Shown here: one piece after another, positions 58,206 through 64,000 of the stretch
Layout: each line of letters begins with the position of its first letter
How positions within the stretch are numbered: the stretch's first letter is position 1
DNA from: Elephas maximus indicus
Lineage: Eukaryota > Chordata > Mammalia > Proboscidea > Elephantidae
DNA length: 64,000 bases
Reading direction: 5' to 3'
NCBI RefSeq assembly: GCF_024166365.1
Contig: NC_064830.1
Location: 87,538,721-87,602,720 of the forward strand
Notes under the pieces: model-generated
Told to the model about the DNA's origin: nothing
Databases searched by the model: none
Seen by the model: only the letters and a program-made list of their open reading frames with translations
Translations under genes and position numbers: made by a program

Positions 58206-58787
58206 ACAATATAAGCATTTATCCCGATGCCTAGCATGGGATATGTGCTTAATAAATATTTACAGTATAAATGAAGCAACGAATGGAAAGGAAAATGTTT
58301 GTCTTGTTGGTGATGGTTACTCCAACAGCTGGCACAGAGCTTAACACATATATGCCAAATGAACGAGTGGAGGGTGTCAGAGAAGACACTTTGTCTTTAA
58401 GGGCTTAAAAGAAAATCTCGTGGGGTGCATAGAGGGAAGAACAGCAGTAGCGTTTAGTATGTAAATGGGAGCTAATGCCTGAGCCTGTCCTGACCAGGAG
58501 CTCTGGGCTGGCTGTGGCCTGGGTGGTGACTCTGTATGAGAAGGATATGTGGCAACAGCAGGAGAGAGGACCAGCCCCAGACACAAGGCTCAGGCCTGAC
58601 CCTCAGGTCAGCTTTTATACAGCTGCCAACATCCTCTATCACCTTTCCAAACACCTATAAGCCCCAGGGCTGTGCTCTCAAAACGTCATTGCCATCTGCC
58701 TCTGAGATATCTGGAAATCGAAAGAAAACACAGTCTTGGGCCCAACTCCAGGTCTGCTGAACCGAAATCTCCAGTGATGGTGCCCAA
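58206..58787. other. no gene seen
   Basis: L2-like tail words ('gatgcctagcatgggatatgtgcttaataaatattta') at ~58,230. The remainder is unassigned, with short two-strand frames. Confidence 0.4.
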
Positions 58788-58991
58788 AACCAGTTGCCAT
58801 CAAGCCAATCCCAACACCTGGCAACCCCATGTGTGTCAGAGTAGAGCTGTGTTCCACAGGGTTTCCAATGGTTGATTTTTCAGAACTAGATCACTAGGCC
58901 TTTCTTCCAAGGTGCCTCTGGATGGACTCAAATTTCCCAACTTTTTGGCTAGCAGCTGAGTGCACTGACCATATGCATGACTCCAAGGACA
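58788..58991 (-). mobile_element. AfroSINE (long type)
   Basis: Short TSD GTGCCCAA at 58,780-58,787 and 58,992-58,999; long-type middle 'tttcagaactagatcactaggcc'. Confidence 0.88.
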
Positions 58992-59392
58992 GTGCCCAAG
59001 AATCTATATTTTAAGAAGTTCCCCCACTACCCTAGGGGATCCCTGGACACAGAACGGGAAGCGGGACCTTTGTCATTACCAGAGGGCAAACTGGGGTGAG
59101 GGGAGGCTGGAACATACGGATTCTAGGGCAGACAGGGGAACCGGTAGTATAGCTGGAGAGGTATAGCTGTCTTATCCAATCTGCACCACCACCAGGGGAG
59201 GTAGGTCATTATACCATTTCATGGAGAAGAACACTAAGGCTCAGAGAGGCAGCAAGTGTCCCAGTTGGCCTGACTGCACGTTGGAGGCTTTCTGCCTCCA
59301 TCCCAATGGAATCCACTCAACAAAATACCTTGCTTTTTGCTTTCCAGTCTTCACACGAGGCCATTGTAGGCTCACTAGTCCCTGGGTCTGAA

Positions 59393-59453
59393 ACACACGG
59401 GGTCTCCATGAGTTGGCATCAACTCGACAGCAACTGGTTTTGGCTTTTGGTTT
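59393..59453 (+). mobile_element. AfroSINE tail fragment
   Basis: GGGTCTCCATGAGTTGGCATC through TTTTGGTTTT; 5' truncated. Confidence 0.75.
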
Positions 59454-59454
59454 T

Positions 59455-59662
59455 AGTCCCTTGGTGGTGCAAATGCTTAAGCAGTTGGACTACGAATTCA
59501 AAGTTTGGCAGTTTGAACCCATCCAGAGGCTTCTCAGAAGACAGGCCTGGTGATTGCTTTCAACAGGTCACAGCTTTGAAAACCCTATGGCACAGTTCTA
59601 TTCTGCAATGCATGGGGTCGCGATGAGTTGGAATTGAACTGACAGCAACTGGTGGTGGTGGT
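59455..59662 (+). mobile_element. AfroSINE (long type)
   Basis: Head CCTTGGTGGTGCAAATGC and middle ACAGGCCTGGTGATTGC; directly follows another SINE's tail. Confidence 0.88.
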
Positions 59663-59687
59663 TAGCCCTTCGCTAAGGCAGCAAAGG

Positions 59688-59859
59688 AAGCCCTGGTGGT
59701 GTAGTGGTTAAGTGCTACAGCTGCTAACCAGGTCAGCAGTTCGAATCCACCAGGCGCTCCTTGGAAACTCCATGGGGCAATTATACTCTGTCCCACATGC
59801 CTGCTACGAGGCAGAGCAGCCTCGATGGCAATGGGTTTGGTTTTTTTTTTTTTGAGGCT
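59688..59859 (+). mobile_element. AfroSINE
   Basis: GCCCTGGTGGTGTAGTGG to GGTTTGGT(n); TSD GCAAAGG at 59,681-59,687 and 59,860-59,866. Confidence 0.9.
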
Positions 59860-59989
59860 GCAAAGGTCACATCTGAGGTGGAATGAAAGCACAGAATAGA
59901 TAAACGACCAGCCCTAGGTCATGCAGCAAATTGGTGGAGGAGCCAACAAGCAGGAGGTTTTCACATCCGTTGTTAAGTTGCTGGAGTAA

Positions 59990-60440
59990 ATTAAACCTCT
60001 CTTCTACAGCCAAGCTAAATGTTTTTTTCAAGTTTGAGGTTTTGTTTGTATGTGTATTGTAAATAAATTTGGTAATTAAACCACAAATGTTCCCAGCACA
60101 CTTGGATATATTTAAATTACAGACTTCCGATCAAATGGAGAAAAACCACAAATATGGACATAAACAGTGCTTTTTGTTTGTTTGGTACCTTCTGCAGCCC
60201 TCAAATGGGTCTGTCAGCTTAACGGCCAATTCCAAGGCTGACGGGAATGAGCTGGGTGGGGAGAAGGGGAGGACTGGCAACGACCATACAGGAAGTGAAA
60301 CTCCATAGTCAAAGACTGTGGTTTTTCATTTAAGAAAACATTTCATCTGCGTCTGTAATTCACCTCAGCAAACCAGTTTTGAGAACACAAACAAGCTGGT
60401 AAAGGGGTTTGTCTCTGCCCAGCTGGTAGCACTCCACACT
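59990..60440. promoter_or_regulatory. candidate conserved non-coding block
   Basis: Repeat-free AT-rich stretch with AAATTTGGTAATTAAACC, ATATTTAAATTACAG and a CTTAACGGCCAATTCC CCAAT-like word. About 2 kb upstream of the CpG island. Confidence 0.3.
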
Positions 60441-60596
60441 CATGGTTAATGGCCAGAACCCCATTCCAGGTCTTTGGGGAGGAGGGCTTGTTAGAATTTC
60501 CTTTGGCACTTACTGTAGGGCCTGCCCTGGGCTCCAGGGGGCCTATGCCTGCTCAGCTGTAGTCTCTCTATCATAACTGCCCATCCACTCAAAAAG

Positions 60597-60749
60597 AAAA
60601 AAAAAAAAACACACCCCATTGCTGTCATAGAAACCCTACAGAACAGAGCAAAACTGCCCCATGGGGTTTCCAAGGAGTGGCCAGTGGATTCAAACTGCCG
60701 ACCTTTGGTTAGCAGCTGAGCTCTTAACCACTGTGTCTCCAGGACTCCC
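60597..60749 (-). mobile_element. AfroSINE
   Basis: A run, then CACACCCCATTGCTGTC, to ACCACTGTGTCTCCAGG. Confidence 0.88.
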
Positions 60750-60899
60750 CCTTCTATAAACTGGGGATGATAATGATGTTAATAAATATCTATGAATTGA
60801 ATATGTATAAAGTGGTTTGGAAGTGCCTGGTGCATAGTAAATGTTTAGTAAGTATTTGTTAAACTCACTTATCTGTGAGATCCTTAAGGGCAGGGGTTG

Positions 60900-61090
60900 A
60901 GTTAATTTAGTACAGTATCTTCAGACCTAGAATCTACTGGTATGTCGAACTGGCCTTGAGCAAGCCACTTAACTTCTCTGAGCCTCAGTCTCCTTGTCTG
61001 TAAGTAAAACGTAATAATCTCTACCTCGTGGGATTGCTGAATTAAATGAGATGAAGGAGTCTAAAGGGCCCAGAACAACGCCTGACATGT
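60900..61090 (+). repeat. MIR/L2-type tail
   Basis: 'ccttgagcaagccacttaacttctctgagcctcagtctccttgtctgtaa', 'gggattgctgaattaaatgag'. Confidence 0.85.
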
Positions 61091-61092
61091 CC

Positions 61093-61495
61093 CTGAAACT
61101 CACCGCTGTCAAGTCATTCCCAACTCACAGCAGCTCTATAGGACAGAGCAGAAACACCCCATGGGGTTTCCAAAGCTGTAATCTTTACATCAGTAGACTT
61201 AGTGGCTCGGCTACTAACTAAAAGGTCAGCGGTTCGAACTCACCAGCCGCTCCATGGGAGAAAGATGTGGCAGTCTGCTTCTGTAAAGATTACAGCCTTG
61301 GAAACCCTATGGGGCACTTCTACTCTGTCCCATAGGGTTGCTATGAGCTGGAATCGACTTGACAGCAGCGGGTTTGGTTTTAATCTTTATGGAAGCAGAC
61401 TGCTACCCCTTTCACCCATGGAGTAGCTGGTGGGTTTTAACAGCCAACCTTTCGGTTAGCTCCGAGCACTGAACCACTGTGGCACCAGGGCTCCT
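61093..61495 (-). mobile_element. AfroSINE (long type), split by another SINE
   Basis: Tail and body 61,093-61,189; middle and head 61,380-61,495 ('ggaagcagactgctaccc', 'ccatggagtagctggtgggtt', 'gaaccactgtggcaccagggctcc'). Confidence 0.85.
61190..61379 (+). mobile_element. AfroSINE nested in an AfroSINE at the same internal site as at 0.87 kb
   Basis: Forward long-type copy with flanking TAATCTTTACAT and TAATCTTTATGG. The host break point is the same phrase interrupted at 864-873. Confidence 0.85.
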
Positions 61496-62119
61496 GACGT
61501 ATTCCTGGTAACCAGGAAATAACTCCTCCTCCCTTTTCTACACAGATTCCAAGCCCAGTGTGAGCAGAACTTTCTACTGTCTCTGTTCAATGCTGCAAAA
61601 GGCCTGTTGCTTCCTTGGAGACCAAAGGGAGAGGGTTTGCTCAAAAAAAAAAAAAAAAAAACACAAAACTTCTAGGGACCCCCACACCACTCAGCATTAA
61701 GGCTGAGGAGGCAGAATGTGTACCGGGGCCATTTGCCTGTCACTCCACATGGAAACCCAAGTTCTTCTCACTCCAATAGGCCGTGGACACAGTATTTGAG
61801 GGGTTCAAATTCAGGATCTGTAACCTTCCAGGGTTTAAGTATTTGGCTACTTTATTTCACTAAGCCTCACTGTACCTCTCTATCAAATGGGGAGAACGAA
61901 TAATTTTTGTTGTAGGGATTAGACAAAACGGTGGAAGTGCAACTGCTTAGTACATCGTTACTGCTGTCGCAGAGGAAGAAGCAGGTGTTACTCACGTGGA
62001 AGACGAGAGAGAGGGAAAGACCCAAACCTTCTACAGCGCCTGCACCTGCACGCCTTTTACACAGGGCGGGGCGGGGCCACGGCATCGATCACTCGGCGCT
62101 CCTATGCACGCAGGCGAGA

Positions 62120-62692
62120 TCAGACGAGCTGTGAGTGATAGATAGTCCGCAGGCAAGCCTTTACGTGGGGAGGGAGATAGCTGGAGAGTTCAGACCAAAC
62201 GGAGCAAGTCTTCGCCAGCCCCGGGGCAACTCGACACCACTCAAACGCAAGAAAGGTCAGTTTGAGCAACTCGAGAGCGCCGGTAGCTCCGGCTCTGTAG
62301 AAGCCGAGGGGGCTGGGATTGCAAGGGGAAGGCTGCGCAGGCGCCCGGGAAGAGAAGAAACGAGAGGACGGGCGGCCCCGCGCGTGCGCCTTAAAAATCC
62401 CGGGCAGCTCTTCAAAGTAGTAAAGGGCGGGGGGGGGGGGGGGGAGGAAAAGGAAACTGGCGCATGCGTTCTGGGAGGGCCGCGTAGCCTGCTCCTCCAG
62501 TTCTCCCGCGCTGCCAGCGGCTAGGAGGAAGACCCCGCGCGTGCGCAGTGCCCTGCTTAAGGCAGTAATTTCGTTTTGCGCACGCGTAAGACAGACCCTG
62601 AGGCAGGCTATCTTTGCGCCTGCGCAGTTCCTTATGCCGCGTTGGGGTAGTGCGCCTGCGCGACTTTTTGTTTCCGTGGTGTTTGTATCCAC
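62120..62692 (-). other. 190-codon minus-strand frame in the CpG island
   Basis: Open on the minus strand through the GC-rich island with Pro/Ala/Leu-rich text and no domain. GC-rich DNA readily gives such frames. A divergent transcript is possible, but coding is not supported. Confidence 0.2.
62334..62663. promoter_or_regulatory. cluster of NRF1-like sites
   Basis: TGCGCAGGCGC (62,334), CGCGTGCGCC (62,381), GGCGCATGCGTT (62,459), CGCGCGTGCGCAGTG (62,536), TTGCGCACGCG (~62,576), TGCGCCTGCGCAG (~62,615) and TGCGCCTGCGCG (62,651) all fit the NRF1 palindrome TGCGCATGCGCA with few changes. NRF1 typically controls nuclear genes for mitochondrial and housekeeping functions. Confidence 0.8.
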
Positions 62693-63005
62693 AAGCTAAA
62701 AGTTGCTAGCTGTGGTTCTCACGTCGCCGGTCTTTTGTCGTCGACTTGGAGCTAGACCAACTGGAAACGTTTGAACATGGGCCGCGAGAAATGCCGTGGG
62801 TGGGGAAGGGCTTGAGGCCTCGGGGTGGAAGGTCGGTGTGGGGTACATACAGCCCGTGGGGCCCGCGCTTCCCGAGGACCTGTTGGGGTTACGGGCGTGG
62901 AGCCCCTCTTGGGGCCTGTGCGTGAGCCTGCCTGGGGGCCATCTCGAAGGAAAGACATTGAGTTTGATCATCGGTATCGCGTTGCTCCCCTCAGGGTCCA
63001 GCAAG
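62690..63005 (+). other. probable first exon of an unidentified gene (rightward)
   Basis: Sequence right of the NRF1 cluster ends at CCAGCAAG followed by GTGAGTG at 63,006, a strong splice donor. The first ATG (62,777, context GAACATGG) gives only 12 codons. Longer frames in the region need non-ATG starts. The exon may therefore be 5' UTR or a non-coding RNA exon. TSS position and gene identity are not determinable here. Confidence 0.5.
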
Positions 63006-63110
63006 GTGAGTGTCGTCGAACCGATGTCACTGTGCTCAGAAGGGTTAACCCAGCAAGCCGAAGACCAGGGGCTGGGTAGGTGTGTGAGGCCACACAGACG
63101 CCCAGACTAG

Positions 63111-63518
63111 ACCCTCTGGTCCCAGAAGGCCATACGCACCCTTGCGCCTTTGAATAAAGCTTTGTGGACAATCATCCGAAACCTCTCGAAAGTTTTACAG
63201 AGCTCCCTAGAAAGCTGTTGTTACTGAGTTTCTGTGGAATACTGCCAGAGTAGGATTGAAGAAATTACAAAACTTTCTAGGCAGCCTATTCCCAGAAGAC
63301 AGATGGCAGCTGATAAATCCTGGAGGTCATCTCTGGGGCGCTTCCTCATGACCAGCATGGCCCTCTCAGAGTGCCTTTTTCAGGAGGTCACTCTGAGGCC
63401 TTTGTGGGGCTCTCAGGGTGCTGTTCCACATGGCCAACCTGAGACCCTCTACAAAGCATGGTAAGAGTCTCAGGCCGTTTCACCAAGCCAACTTACAGAC
63501 TACTCTGGGAGGTACCTT
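63111..63518. other. presumed intron 1 sequence
   Basis: Follows the splice donor at 63,006. No further exon signal is convincing up to the SINE. AATAAAGC at ~63,152 is unlikely to be a used poly(A) site. Confidence 0.35.
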
Positions 63519-63680
63519 AAACCCCAAAAAACTAAACCCAGTGCTGTCAAGTCGATGCTGACTCATAGCGACCCTATAGGACAGAGTAGAACTGCCCCGT
63601 AGAGTTTCCAAGGAATGCCTTGTGGATTCAAACTGCCGACCCTTTGGTTAACAGCCGTAGCACTTAACCACTACACCAGC
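63519..63680 (-). mobile_element. AfroSINE with TSD
   Basis: AAACTAAACCCAGTGCTGTC to CTTAACCACTACACCAGC; flanking GAGGTACCT repeats at ~63,509-63,517 and ~63,682-63,690. Confidence 0.9.
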
Positions 63681-63689
63681 AGAGGTACC

Positions 63690-64000
63690 TCGGGGTGCTG
63701 ATTTTAAACCTAACTTAAGAGAACATGGATGACTGGTGACTTCCTATGAGACTATCTTGTGTAGCCAACAGGAACGCACTTTGACTATTACCGACAGCTA
63801 ACCTGAGGCCAGTTCACAAGGCCTAGACATAATGAGCTCTGCCTAGATGGTAAACTTCTGAAATCAGGACCCAAATCGACTTGTACTGTTCCATACAGCC
63901 TATACTTGGCTCCTTTGTGTTTAACATGACCAGCAAGAAAACTTTTATAAGGTTCATACATGAGAGACTCCTGGAGGCTGGTTTATACAGCCAAGGCAAA
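63690..64000. other. presumed intron, nothing recognised
   Basis: No repeat, ORF or exon signal is recognised to the window end. Confidence 0.35.

Larger units (their letters stand above)
62020..63110. promoter_or_regulatory. CpG island, TATA-less promoter region
   Basis: The only CpG-dense stretch outside the L1 leader. It contains many GCGCxTGCGC motifs, CCCGGGC, a 16-G run at 62,429-62,444 and no TATA box near the presumed start. This architecture is typical of a constitutive, NRF1-driven and often bidirectional promoter. Confidence 0.88.

Noticed and set aside
63140-63165. AATAAAGC near 63,152 as a polyadenylation site of a short transcript
   Set aside because: It lies just after a strong splice donor, with no GU-rich downstream element that I could recognise.
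1-64000. CRISPR arrays, operons, phage or bacterial features
   Set aside because: Repeat classes, CpG pattern and splice signals are those of a mammalian nuclear genome; no regularly spaced palindromic repeats exist.

Overview
This is a mammalian nuclear window, almost certainly from an afrotherian and most likely a proboscidean (elephant). The evidence is the density of AfroSINE copies (tRNA-like head, conserved body, 3' end shared with an RTE LINE) in both orientations, together with a lineage-specific L1 whose 3' UTR recurs many times. Ancient mammal-wide repeats (MIR, L2, MER5-like, MLT1-like) fill much of the rest. No complete protein-coding gene is visible, and most long open frames are L1 remnants or chance frames in repeats.

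Layout. 1-15.9 kb is intergenic or intronic DNA with AfroSINEs, RTE LINE fragments, MIRs, LTR-like repeats, microsatellites and an odd local duplication near 7.2-9.1 kb. From 15.9 to 29.0 kb lies a nested retroelement stack. A 5'-truncated L1 (15,895-17,742) is followed by an older L1 (17,772-29,018). The older L1 has been opened by a solo-LTR-like element (18,026-18,699), by an end-to-end L1 (20,463-27,086; 5' UTR, broken ORF1, ORF2 with an internal deletion, 3' UTR) and by another LTR-like repeat (27,127-28,105). Target-site duplications (TSDs) support the order of events. 29-48 kb is again repeat-dense, with a (GTGATG)-type repeat tract split by nested LTR-like elements. 48.3-52.6 kb holds a second stack, including a poly(A)-tailed L1 insertion flanked by near-identical direct repeats of about 374 bp. 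52.6-62 kb contains further nested MLT1/LTR, L2 and AfroSINE copies.

The only strong gene-regulatory feature is a CpG island at about 62.0-63.1 kb. It has at least six NRF1-like GCGC(A/C)TGCGC motifs, a 16-G run and a plausible first exon ending at a GTGAGT splice donor at 63,006. It looks like a TATA-less housekeeping promoter firing rightward and possibly in both directions; I could not name the gene. Several repeat-free AT-rich blocks (for example 12.36-12.62, 46.7-47.4 and 60.0-60.4 kb) look like candidate conserved non-coding elements, but only alignment could show this.

I found no novel biochemical system. The most unusual signals are structural: the long-TSD L1 insertion, two independent SINE insertions at the same internal SINE position, a tRNA-Gly-headed SINE, and an inter-ORF frame in the L1 that overlaps the ORF2 start by ATGA.
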